Shown here: positions 18,812 to 26,520 of the stretch, one piece after another
How positions within the stretch are numbered: position 1 is the first letter of the stretch
Layout: every line of letters begins with the position of its first letter
Assembly: GCF_013249015.1 (NCBI RefSeq)
Contig: NZ_JABRPL010000006.1
Span: forward strand, 62,001-126,000
Length of the DNA stretch: 64,000 nucleotides
Origin: Rathayibacter agropyri
GTDB taxonomy: Bacteria; Actinomycetota; Actinomycetes; Actinomycetales; Microbacteriaceae
Reading direction: 5' to 3'
Made by a program: the position numbers and the translations under genes
The notes under the pieces: generated by a model
Told to the model about the DNA's origin: nothing
The model's database searches: none
The model's input: the letters and a program-made list of their open reading frames with translations, nothing else

Positions 18812-19789
18812 ATGCAGGCGATCCGCGTCGAGAACCCCGGCCCCGACTCCGAACTCGTGCTCGAGGAGGTGCCGACCCCGGTACCCGGCCCGGGTGAGGT
18901 CCTCATCAGCATTGCGGCGGCCGGAGTCAACCGTGCCGATCTCGGTCAGCGCGGTGGCGTGTACCCGCCGCCGCCCGGCGCCTCCGAGATCCTCGGGATG
19001 GAGGTGTCGGGATCGGTGGTCGCGCTCGGAGCGGGCACGACGCAGTTCCACGAGGGCGACGAGGTCTGCGCTCTGCTCTCGGGTGGCGGCTACGCCGAGT
19101 ACGTCGCGGTGGATGCGGGCCTGGTGCTCGCAGTGCCGGAGGGTGTCGGGCTCGTGTCGGCCGCGGCGCTGCCCGAGACGACGGCAACGGTCTGGTCGAA
19201 CCTGGTGATGGTCGCCGGGCTCGGCGCAGGCGACACGGTCCTGATCCACGGCGGCGGGAGCGGCATCGGCACCACCGGCATCCAGATCGCCGTCGCGCTT
19301 GGCGCCCGCGTCGCGGTCACGGCCGGCAGCCCACGCAAGCTAGACGCCTGCCGGGCGCTGGGCGCCGACATCCTGATCGACTACCGCGAGGAGGACTTCG
19401 TTGACCGGATCCGCGAGGAGACCGGCGGCCTCGGGGTCGACGTGATTCTGGATCCGGTCGGCGGGGACTACCTCGCTCGCGATCTCGAGGCGCTCGCGAC
19501 CGGCGGCCGCGTCGTCTTCATCGGCAACCAGTCCGGCGCGCTCGGTTCGCTCGACCTGGGCGTACTGATGCGCAAGCGCGGTGCGGTACACGCAACGACC
19601 CTCCGGGCCCGGCCGCTGGAGGAGCGGCGACTGATCATCGAGCAGGTGCGCTCACGGGTCTGGCCACTCGTCGCCAACGGGACCGTGCGGCCAGTGGTCG
19701 ACGAGGTGATTCCGCTCGCAGAAGCGGAGCGCGCCCACGAGCGGATGCGCACCTCCCGCCACATCGGCAAGCTGCTGCTCACCCCGTAG
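18812..19789 (+). CDS. Quinone oxidoreductase-like MDR protein (NADPH:quinone reductase)
   Basis: A 325-residue medium-chain reductase without zinc-ligand cysteines. Motifs are AAAGVNRADLGQRGGVYPPPPG, the NAD(P)-binding GGGSGIGTTGIQIA and the late LGVLMRKRGAVHATTLRARP typical of the PIG3/TP53I3-like quinone oxidoreductase group. It would reduce quinones or enals with NADPH. It is monocistronic, starting 166 bp after the hydrolase; the gap holds no further gene. Confidence 0.9.
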   Translation: MQAIRVENPGPDSELVLEEVPTPVPGPGEVLISIAAAGVNRADLGQRGGVYPPPPGASEILGMEVSGSVVALGAGTTQFHEGDEVCALLSGGGYAEYVAVDAGLVLAVPEGVGLVSAAALPETTATVWSNLVMVAGLGAGDTVLIHGGGSGIGTTGIQIAVALGARVAVTAGSPRKLDACRALGADILIDYREEDFVDRIREETGGLGVDVILDPVGGDYLARDLEALATGGRVVFIGNQSGALGSLDLGVLMRKRGAVHATTLRARPLEERRLIIEQVRSRVWPLVANGTVRPVVDEVIPLAEAERAHERMRTSRHIGKLLLTP

Positions 19790-19816
19790 CGACGCGACGT
19801 CTCAGCTGGCGTCGCG

Positions 19817-21676
19817 TCAGAGACCGGAGCGCAGCAGGCCGAGCGAACGGTTGATGCCCTCGATATCGACCGCGGTCGGGTCGAAGGAGGCACCGGGCTC
19901 GAGCCCGAGCGCCTCGAGCGCCTCCGCATGGTCCGGCGACGACGGATCGGACGCCGCGCGGACGGTGTCCGTCCACGCCGCAGGGCCGCCGGACGCATCG
20001 AGCGGAGCCGCGCCCTGCGCCCCAGTGCAGCGCGGGAGGGCGACCGAGAGCGGCGCCATCGACTCGAGGCGGATGACGTGGCGCCACTCGTCCTCCAGGT
20101 CGTAGACGTAGAACAACTCGTCCTGCTCCTCCTCGAGCACGTCGGCCAGCGCCACGTGCGATTCGTCGATCAGGTCGGCGCCGAGTTCCTCCACGTCCGA
20201 CGGCGAGCCGATCGGAGCCTGCTCCTCGTCGGGCACGCCGACGCTGAAGTAGTGCGGCTGCGCGTCTGTCCAGCCGAGCGAGAGCTGCAGGGCGAGGTGC
20301 AGGTCGCGCAGTGAGGACTCGGAGGAGAGTTCGAGCCGGCGCCAGACGACGGGCTTGGTGCCGAGCAGAGCGACATGCAGGGCGTAGGCGGTGGCGGTCT
20401 CCTGGGTCGCCTCGTCGAGGATCTCGAGCCGAGTCGCCTCGCGCCCGCTCAGCAGGACGATGCTCGCGCGGACGACGGCCGCGAGCGCGGGCGCCAATCC
20501 CTCGGGAACCACATAGCCGAATTCGGGCGAGTGCAGCAGCAGGCCGAGCTCGGCAGCGTCGTCGAGCATCCGCTCGGCCGAGCCGACCATCCGCTCGCGC
20601 TCATCGAGGGCCTCCTCAAGCGAGACTCCGGAGTCAGCCGCCAGCTCGTCGACGAGCTCACCGACGACCAGCCCCGGATGCATCTGCGCCTGGCAGGCGA
20701 CGGCGATGCGCACGAGTACGGCGTCGGTGGTGGCGACCGCACGCTCTGCGGGCGCGAAAGCGCCGTCCTCGGTGTCGGCGGCGGCGAGCGCCTCCTGAGC
20801 GCTGAGGAGCCACAGCTCAACAAAGCGCGCGACGTAGGCGATGCGTTCGGCGGCAGCTTCGGGAGCGTCGGAGCTGCGCCAGAGCACGGCCGCCTCGCCG
20901 AGGCCCGCGGAGGCGCCGTCCGATTCGAGCACGGTCGAGCCAACCAGGGCGTCCCACCAGGCGGAGACGGGGATGCGGACGGGGTCGTCGCTGGGCGTCG
21001 ATCCCGCGGAGGAGATACCCGCCTCGGCCACGATCTCGCGGGCGGAGTGCTCGGTGAGGGTCGCCTCCTCGGTGCCCGCGAGGTGCTCGACCACGACGTC
21101 GGCGGCGTGCACGAGGGCGGTAGCTCGGATGGCGGAGAGCATCGCGTCAGCGGGGACCTCCTCGACCTCGCCGAGGTCGTCGAGGACCGCATCAACGAAC
21201 GATCCTTCGAGGTCGAGGACTTCATCGAGGACGGCCTGGCACTCATCCAGCTCCTCGTCGGTCCCGGTCCAGAGATCTTCATCGGTCAGGAAGTCGAGGA
21301 AGTGCTCCACGACCTCGGCGACGGTGAAGAGCGTGTCGTCGAGGTCGGCCTCGCTCTCCTCCCCCGAGAGATCGGACTCGATCTGGTCGAAGACGGCTTC
21401 GAGCAGTTCGGCGTCGGGCTGCGCGAAGGAGCCGCGCGGGCGCAGGTCGCGGGTCATCGCGAAGAGATCGGTGAGGACTTCGACGGCCTCGTCGACCTCG
21501 AGGTGCTCGTGCAGGGCGCCTACCTCGGCCAGGTGCGAGCGGTACCAGCTGCGGAACCGCACCATCATCGCCGTCTCGGCCGTGCGTCCGCCGCCCTGGC
21601 CCCCGGAACCGCCCTGGCCCCCCGAGCCGCCCTGTCGCCCGCCTCCGGATCGACCCTGATTGCGCTTCTTGCCCAT
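19817..21676 (-). CDS. pRiA4b ORF-3-like (IS1096-associated TnpR-like) domain protein
   Basis: A 619-residue acidic protein. It opens with a basic Gly/Gln-rich run, then an all-helical acidic region of about 370 residues. The C-terminal third is a pRiA4b ORF-3-like domain (ALHVALLGTKPVVWRRLELS, LRDLHLALQLSLGW, LADVLEEEQDELFYVYD, EDEWRHVI). This domain occurs in plasmid and transposon passenger genes and chromosomally; its biochemical role is not established. No transposase lies nearby, so treat it as a chromosomal copy. Confidence 0.8.
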   Translation of the reverse strand: MGKKRNQGRSGGGRQGGSGGQGGSGGQGGGRTAETAMMVRFRSWYRSHLAEVGALHEHLEVDEAVEVLTDLFAMTRDLRPRGSFAQPDAELLEAVFDQIESDLSGEESEADLDDTLFTVAEVVEHFLDFLTDEDLWTGTDEELDECQAVLDEVLDLEGSFVDAVLDDLGEVEEVPADAMLSAIRATALVHAADVVVEHLAGTEEATLTEHSAREIVAEAGISSAGSTPSDDPVRIPVSAWWDALVGSTVLESDGASAGLGEAAVLWRSSDAPEAAAERIAYVARFVELWLLSAQEALAAADTEDGAFAPAERAVATTDAVLVRIAVACQAQMHPGLVVGELVDELAADSGVSLEEALDERERMVGSAERMLDDAAELGLLLHSPEFGYVVPEGLAPALAAVVRASIVLLSGREATRLEILDEATQETATAYALHVALLGTKPVVWRRLELSSESSLRDLHLALQLSLGWTDAQPHYFSVGVPDEEQAPIGSPSDVEELGADLIDESHVALADVLEEEQDELFYVYDLEDEWRHVIRLESMAPLSVALPRCTGAQGAAPLDASGGPAAWTDTVRAASDPSSPDHAEALEALGLEPGASFDPTAVDIEGINRSLGLLRSGL

Positions 21677-21856
21677 GATTCCTCCGCGACCGCTCCACTC
21701 CCGACGACGAAGCGCTCCAGCCTATCGACTGGGGCGGCGCGGACGAGCCTGGCGACGCCGGATGAAGGCCCGTTCGGCCAGAGTCCGCATGAGAATTTTC
21801 GTAGCGGTCTCGCGGCGGGGCTCGCGCTCCTGCGCCGGTCTCGCTCGACTTGCCGG

Positions 21857-22522
21857 ATGAACGGACACGACGAACGCGGAACGCTCCGCCCCCGAGAAGG
21901 CGACACTCAAGCGGATGATCACCGGGCCGCTGCTGTTCGCCTTCATCGTGGGCGACACCCTCGGCGCAGGCATTTACACCCTGGTCGGCACAATATCTCT
22001 CGTTCCTGATCGGCTTCCTGATGATGGCTCCGGGCATGACGACCGCGGCCTCGCTCGCCAATGCGTTCGCGGGCGACTACCTCGGGGCGCTGCTCGACGT
22101 GCCGCCAGTCCCGACGGCGATCGTGTTCATCGCGGTGCTCACGCTCGTGAATCTGCGCGGGATGAAGGAGTCGTTGACCGCGAACCTGGTCGCCTCGGTG
22201 ATCGAGGTGAGCGGCCTGGTCATTGTGATCGTGTGCGCCGCGGTGTTCTTCGGCAGCGGCAACGGGGATGCGGGTCGTGTCCTCGAATTCAACCCCGACG
22301 TCGCTCCGCTGCAGGGCGCGTTCGCCGCGTCCATCGTCGCCTTCTTTTCCTTCCTCTTCGAGCGTGGTTCCGATGCTCGCCATCGTGACGAGCGTGGTGC
22401 TGCTGACGCAGCAGACGGGGGTGGTGTGGCTGGCGACGGCGGGGTACGCGGTCGTGGGGACGCTGCTGTTCCTGGCGACGCGGCTCGGGAAGCGGAAGCA
22501 CGCCGAGCGCGACGCCGACTGA
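21857..22522 (+). pseudogene. Decayed APC-family amino acid permease
   Basis: Fragments of one permease are spread over frames: MITGPLLFAFIVGDTLGAGIY (TM1), then a shift into a piece with LANAFAGDYLGALL and LTLVNLRGMKESLTANLVAS, then another shift into VWLATAGYAVVGTLLFLATR (a late TM). About 220 of an expected about 450 codons remain, with a junction inside TM2-3 and loss of the middle TMs. Confidence 0.85.
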
Positions 22523-22555
22523 CGCGCGGGCATCGCCGGATGCCACAGTGGAGGG

Positions 22556-23023
22556 ATGACCGTCACGCTCGCGCCGATGTCACCATCCGCTCTCGCCTCG
22601 TGGATGCGGATGCAGCGCTCGGCGTACATCGCCGACCGGATGCGAGCGGGCGACGATGAGGCGGCCGCAACCCGCAACGCCGACGCCTCCTACGAGAAGT
22701 ACTTTTCGAACGGCTTCGCCGCCCTAGGGCACGACGTGCTCGAGGTCCTGGAGGAGGGGCGCACTGTCGGGTCGTTGTGGCTCGGCCCGCACCCGAACGA
22801 TCTCGAGGGCGTCTGGTACGTGTGGGACGTGCAGATCAACGCCGCCGAGCGTGGCCGGGGATTCGGCCGGGCGGCGATGCTGCTGGCGGAGTCGCACGTC
22901 CTGTCTCGCGGAGGCTCGGCCCTCGCGCTGAACGTCTTCGGCTTCAACACGCCGGCTCGGGCGCTGTACGAGTCGCTCGGCTATGAGACGACGGCGGTGC
23001 AGATGCGGAAGGCGCTCGGCTGA
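22556..23023 (+). CDS. GNAT family N-acetyltransferase
   Basis: A 155-residue acetyltransferase with motif A INAAERGRGFGRAAMLLAE (acetyl-CoA pyrophosphate loop RGRGFGRA) and the C-terminal NVFGFNTPARALYESLGYET. Substrate unknown. It starts 33 bp after the permease remnant. A degenerate copy of its 3' half lies at 24608-24772. Confidence 0.9.
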   Translation: MTVTLAPMSPSALASWMRMQRSAYIADRMRAGDDEAAATRNADASYEKYFSNGFAALGHDVLEVLEEGRTVGSLWLGPHPNDLEGVWYVWDVQINAAERGRGFGRAAMLLAESHVLSRGGSALALNVFGFNTPARALYESLGYETTAVQMRKALG

Positions 23024-23168
23024 GCGCCGCGGAGAATGCTCAGCGAGGGCGCGGGACCCCGGTCCGCGCCCAGTCGCGAGGTGCCGGAAGCGTGGGTACG
23101 CGCTGCTTGGAGCCCGCATTCGCCGTGAGCGCGGAGCGGCAGGCCTCGAAGGGCGGGATCGGTGCCTG

Positions 23169-23955
23169 TCAGTTCGGCGCGCAAAGGTGCAAACCCAACG
23201 AGTGCCGGACGAACGGCAACCGATCCGGCGACGAAGGAAGAGCACGAAAGCGTGGATCGCTAGTGGGTGGCCCGCGCGCCGCGCCGCCGCTCGGCCCGGG
23301 CGAACACAATAGCCACGACCACCATCGGCGAACCGGGCAGACGGTCGCGCGGACAGAAACCGAATCATCATGCACCTCCCTGTTGGAAGCCTGAGGTCTC
23401 GGGTCGATGAGCGTGTGGACATGACCCACGTAGGCCCTCGCCAGAGACCTCGCGGCGCTCCTTCGCGCAATGCCTTGCAGACTCCAGTCGGCGAGCCGCC
23501 CCAATCGCGCGATCGGCAGAGCCTCGGAGAAGCCGACTACCACCACAGGAGCCGCCACTGCCGCTCTCCCTTCGACGTGCAGCTCGCCGGCGGCGAGCAA
23601 TGTCACCACGAAGAACCCGATTACGACGAATACCAGTGTGATCCAGCCCGTTATTCGATCCGATCTTCCGGTCGCAGACAGGATGCCAGTCGCCAGGACT
23701 GTCACGACTGTCGCGAGTCGGCTTCTGTGAGCGCAACCGCAGGGTGCGCAGGCGTTGGCGAACGACGTGCCTCGACGACTCCGCTGCGGCCATCAACAGT
23801 GCGGGCTCGAAGACGATGTAACGACCGAGGACCAGCGCCAGGAAGAGGACGATGCCGACTTGAGGAATGATGACGACCAAAGACCCGCACTGCCTGGGAT
23901 CTGAGATGCACGCAGCCGCGACAAGTATCAGCGCTGGAAGAAGAAAACTCGCCAT
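23169..23955 (-). pseudogene. Frameshifted membrane protein gene
   Basis: The first frame, from 23955, encodes MASFLLPALILVAAACISD plus a second hydrophobic helix, then turns into Arg/Ser-rich nonsense. In another frame, from about 23720 down, a membrane-like sequence resumes (RLATVVTVLATGILSATG, then ITLVFVVIGFFVVTLLAAG), with a soluble tail ending in low-complexity sequence before the stop at 23169. The simplest reading is one four-TM protein broken by a frameshift near 23715-23730. Two overlapping genes, the second from GTG 23705, cannot be excluded. Family unknown. Confidence 0.5.
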
Positions 23956-24080
23956 CCCTAGGGGGAGGAAAAAAACGCGATGAGTAGTGGCGCGCGCTGA
24001 GGATCCGGACGATCGACGATCAATTGCGCCGGTGGCCGCCCTCCGGCGGCGTCGATCTGGACTGTGCTCCGCGCCTGCGC

Positions 24081-24320
24081 TCAGAGAAGCAGGTCGACCA
24101 TGCCGAGGCGGGCTTTCATGGCGTGGATCACCAGCTCATTGCCGCTGTCGAAGGTCAGGACGACGAGTTCGAGCAGTCGGCCTCGGGTGTCGAAGCCGAG
24201 GCGCAGCTGACGCGCCGGGGAGTCGTCGTCGAGATTCCCGACCCATACTGGAGCGGTTGCCGCCCTGACCGCGTCCTCCTCTCGGACCCCGTGCTTGAAC
24301 GCGGAGGGATGGACCTTCAT
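24081..24320 (-). CDS. BrnT-like toxin of a toxin-antitoxin pair (predicted)
   Basis: A 79-residue protein beginning MKVHPSAFKHGVREEDAV, with strands WVGNLDD, QLRLGFDTRGRLLELVVLTF and a final VIHAMKAR. The KHG-x-x-EEDAV helix, then GRLLxVV and a terminal xxHAxKAR, follow the BrnT ribonuclease-toxin pattern, though identity is low. Its start overlaps the upstream antitoxin stop by ATGA. The usual BrnT-BrnA order is reversed here. Function inferred from context and fold pattern. Confidence 0.6.
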   Translation of the reverse strand: MKVHPSAFKHGVREEDAVRAATAPVWVGNLDDDSPARQLRLGFDTRGRLLELVVLTFDSGNELVIHAMKARLGMVDLLL

Positions 24321-24580
24321 GCGGCCGATGTGGCCAGGGCATTGCGGATGATGTCGGACCGGGACCGGTGCTCGCGTGCGGCCCGCGCGTCGAGGGCGGC
24401 GAGCTCCTCCTCCGTCAGCCGTACCGTCACGACCTGCGAGGCTGCGGTTCCGCGACCCGGTCGCCCACGGCCCCGCCGCTTCAGAGCAGCCACGTCGTAC
24501 CCGGCTTCGGCTTCCGCAGCCCACGCGGCGATCTGCGCCTCGGTCACGGGAACGCCGTCGATGGTCTCTTCTGCTGTCAT
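24317..24580 (-). CDS. Ribbon-helix-helix (CopG-type) antitoxin
   Basis: An 87-residue protein. The N-terminal 50 residues include a basic Gly/Arg-rich linker (RRGRGRPGRG). The C-terminal half is an RHH DNA-binding domain: strand SQVVTVRLTEEELAALDARA, then SRSDIIRNAL. It is first in a two-gene operon with the toxin-like gene. A short inverted repeat 8 bp upstream is a candidate operator for autoregulation. Confidence 0.8.
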   Translation of the reverse strand: MTAEETIDGVPVTEAQIAAWAAEAEAGYDVAALKRRGRGRPGRGTAASQVVTVRLTEEELAALDARAAREHRSRSDIIRNALATSAA

Positions 24581-24587
24581 GCGAATA

Positions 24588-24598
24588 TCGTAAGACGA
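24588..24598. promoter_or_regulatory. Candidate RHH operator
   Basis: TCGTAAGACGA is an inverted repeat (TCGT-AAG-ACGA) immediately upstream of the antitoxin start, in a locally AT-richer segment where the promoter must lie. RHH antitoxins normally bind such short palindromes. Confidence 0.4.
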
Positions 24599-24607
24599 AA
24601 GAACCGC

Positions 24608-24772
24608 CGCTGAAAGGGTTGCTGGGATCCTGCTTGCAGAGTGGCACGTCCGCTCCCGGGGCGGCACGGCCCCTGGAGCGGACGTGTTCAGCTTCAACGC
24701 GCCGACGCGGGCAACGGACGACCGTTCGGCTACGACACGACCTCCTTGCAGCCGCACGAGGCGCTCGTCTGA
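24608..24772 (+). pseudogene. 3' remnant of a GNAT acetyltransferase gene
   Basis: Reading GILLAEWHVRSRGGTAPGAD then VFSFNAPTRA aligns with MLLAESHVLSRGGSALALNVFGFNTPARA of the intact GNAT gene at 22556-23023. After a frameshift, FGYDTTSLQPHEAL and a stop align with its LGYETTAVQMRKAL end. Only the last third remains and the 5' part is absent. Confidence 0.75.
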
Positions 24773-24946
24773 GAGCCCCTTTCTCGGCATTCACTCGCGA
24801 CTGGACGCGTCGAGTGGGCGCAGGGCGGGGTCCGCGGAGGGGTCGGGCCCCGGCCAGCGGCCGTTTGTGTCTCGAACACTCTGCGAGTGGGCATGCAACG
24901 GGAGACTCGCGAAGGCACGGAACCGGGGTTGCGTCGCCGTGGGCGG

Positions 24947-25300
24947 TCAGGCCGGCGCGAGAGCGGACGCCAGCACGGTGCCGCCGACGACGACGGCGAC
25001 GGCGGTGGCGTAGTAGCCGAGGATCAGCGCGAAGACGGTCAGGCCCCAGCCGGCCTCGCCGGTGCGGCGGATCTGCGCGCGGGCGAGGTGGCCGCAGACG
25101 ACTCCGGCGAGACCGACGACAAACGAGAGCACGAACGCCGTGATGGCTAGCGGATTCACGTTCGGGTCGGCGACGAGGCCGGCCTCGCGGCGGGCGCGGC
25201 CCTGCACGAGGGCGACCGGGAGGCCGACCGCCAGCAGGATGACGGGCGAGAGGATGACGAGGATGATGAGCAGGTGCCAGCCCTGCAGCCCGGCGAACAT
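24947..25300 (-). CDS. DUF4190 domain membrane protein
   Basis: A 117-residue protein with an N-terminal TM (LLIILVILSPVILLAVGLPVA), a conserved basic/acidic loop (GRARREAGLVADP) and a DUF4190 module (two TMs around a GHLARAQIRRTGEAGWGL segment). A shorter, diverged copy sits at 25861-26151, the two flanking a decayed flotillin-like gene. Function unknown. Confidence 0.8.
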   Translation of the reverse strand: MFAGLQGWHLLIILVILSPVILLAVGLPVALVQGRARREAGLVADPNVNPLAITAFVLSFVVGLAGVVCGHLARAQIRRTGEAGWGLTVFALILGYYATAVAVVVGGTVLASALAPA

Positions 25301-25326
25301 CGTTCGAGGGTAGCGCGACGCGGGGG

Positions 25327-25850
25327 TCAGGCGGTCTGTTCAATCAGGTTCGCCTCGTCGGTGGCAAGCTAGCGGGCCTTGACCTCGCAGGCCGCGTTGA
25401 TTCGGGCGACATTGGCTTCGCGACGGACACGCTCGATCTCCTGCGCGCCGAGGGCCTCGATGTAGCCGTTGCGGTCGGTGACGCCCTGGATCGCGAACGC
25501 TGGTCGGCCGTGGAGTCGATCTTCACGAGTGCGACGACGGCGAGGTGGATCGTCACGCCGTTCTTGGTCTACGCGACCGGCTCCATCTTGATCTGGCGGG
25601 AGCGCAGCGAGATGCGGTCGGAGCGCTGGGTGAGCTTGTTGACGAACGCGCCGCCGCCGGTGATGACGGTCATGTTCGAGGTCAGGCCGTTCTCACCTTT
25701 CTGCTTCTTGCCGACGATCACGATCGCCTCGTCGGCCTGAGGCACTTGGTACCAGGCGCGGAAGACGAAGAAGCCGATGGGGGCGATCAGTTGGGGGCGC
25801 CGACGGGGATGCCGGCGATGACGATTCAGAGGAGATCGGGTTGCATGGAC
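25327..25850 (-). pseudogene. Decayed SPFH/flotillin-like protein gene
   Basis: The N-terminal part reads APIGFFVFRAWYQVPQADEA, then GENGLTSNMTVITGGGAFV and SLRSRQIKMEP, characteristic of flotillin family N-termini. After a frame change comes VTIHLAVVALVKIDSTADQ, then in a third frame YIEALGAQEIERVRREANVA before a stop and LATDEANLIEQTA. Several frameshifts, an internal stop and a large deletion make it non-functional. Confidence 0.8.
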
Positions 25851-25860
25851 GGGCGACCTT

Positions 25861-26151
25861 TCAGCAGCCGAGGAACAGCCCAAAAGTGGCGAGGCCCCAA
25901 CCGGCCTCGCCGCTCCTCCGGATCTGCGCGCGAGGCATGTGACCGCAGACGAGGCCCGCAACATCGACGAAGGAGGAGAACACGAAGGTGGTGACGGCCA
26001 GCGGATTGACGCGCGGGTCGGTCACGAGCCCGGCCTCGCGGCGCGCGCGACCCTGCGTCACAGCGATCGGGATGCCGATCGCCGCAATGATCACGGGAGA
26101 GAGGATGATCAGAATGATGAGCAGGTGCAAGCCCTGCAGTCCCGCGAACAC
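25861..26151 (-). CDS. Truncated DUF4190 paralogue
   Basis: A 96-residue protein closely similar to the one at 24947-25300 over its first about 90 residues (same MFAGLQG start and GRARREAGLV loop) but ending at FGLFLGC, without the final hydrophobic segment. The stop immediately precedes the flotillin-like remnant. It may be expressed but is probably a decaying duplicate. Confidence 0.6.
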   Translation of the reverse strand: MFAGLQGLHLLIILIILSPVIIAAIGIPIAVTQGRARREAGLVTDPRVNPLAVTTFVFSSFVDVAGLVCGHMPRAQIRRSGEAGWGLATFGLFLGC

Positions 26152-26202
26152 GCCGCCAACCTAGCGGGTGGGCCCAGGAGCAACGCCTGTAGGTTGGCAG
26201 GC

Positions 26203-26520
26203 ATGCCCAGCGATGACGTCCTCGATGCCCTGCGAGACTTCGTCCGGGCCCGTGAGTGGGCGCAGTTCCACACGCCCGAGAACCTCGCGAAGAGCGTCAG
26301 CATCGAGGCAGGCGAACTGCTCGAGTGCTTCCAGTGGGGCGACAGCGACCTGCCCTCGGCGGTGGAGGAACTCGCAGACGTTCTGACCTATTGCCTCCTG
26401 CTCGCTGATCGACTCGGTGTCGTCCCGGATGCGATCGTCCTCGACAAGCTCGAGAAGACCCGCGAGAAGTACCCCGTCGACAAGGCTCGTGGTCGGAGCG
26501 AGAAGTATGACCGACTTTAG
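26203..26520 (+). CDS. MazG-like nucleotide pyrophosphohydrolase
   Basis: A 105-residue all-helical protein of the MazG/dCTPase-like superfamily. Metal-binding acids are in SIEAGELLECFQW (ExxE) and VEELADVLTYCLLL (ExxD). Such enzymes hydrolyse nucleoside triphosphates to monophosphates. The downstream DUF2075 gene starts inside it (14-bp overlap), so they form one operon. With a nuclease-helicase partner, a role in phage or foreign-DNA response is plausible but unproven. Confidence 0.88.
   Translation: MPSDDVLDALRDFVRAREWAQFHTPENLAKSVSIEAGELLECFQWGDSDLPSAVEELADVLTYCLLLADRLGVVPDAIVLDKLEKTREKYPVDKARGRSEKYDRL

Noticed and set aside
19817-21676. Transposon passenger gene marking an insertion element
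   Set aside because: The domain is IS1096-associated, but no transposase, terminal inverted repeats or target duplication are visible nearby.
20375-22009. 544-codon plus-strand frame
   Set aside because: Shadow of the pRiA4b-like gene on the other strand; no motifs and Arg/Gly-rich composition.
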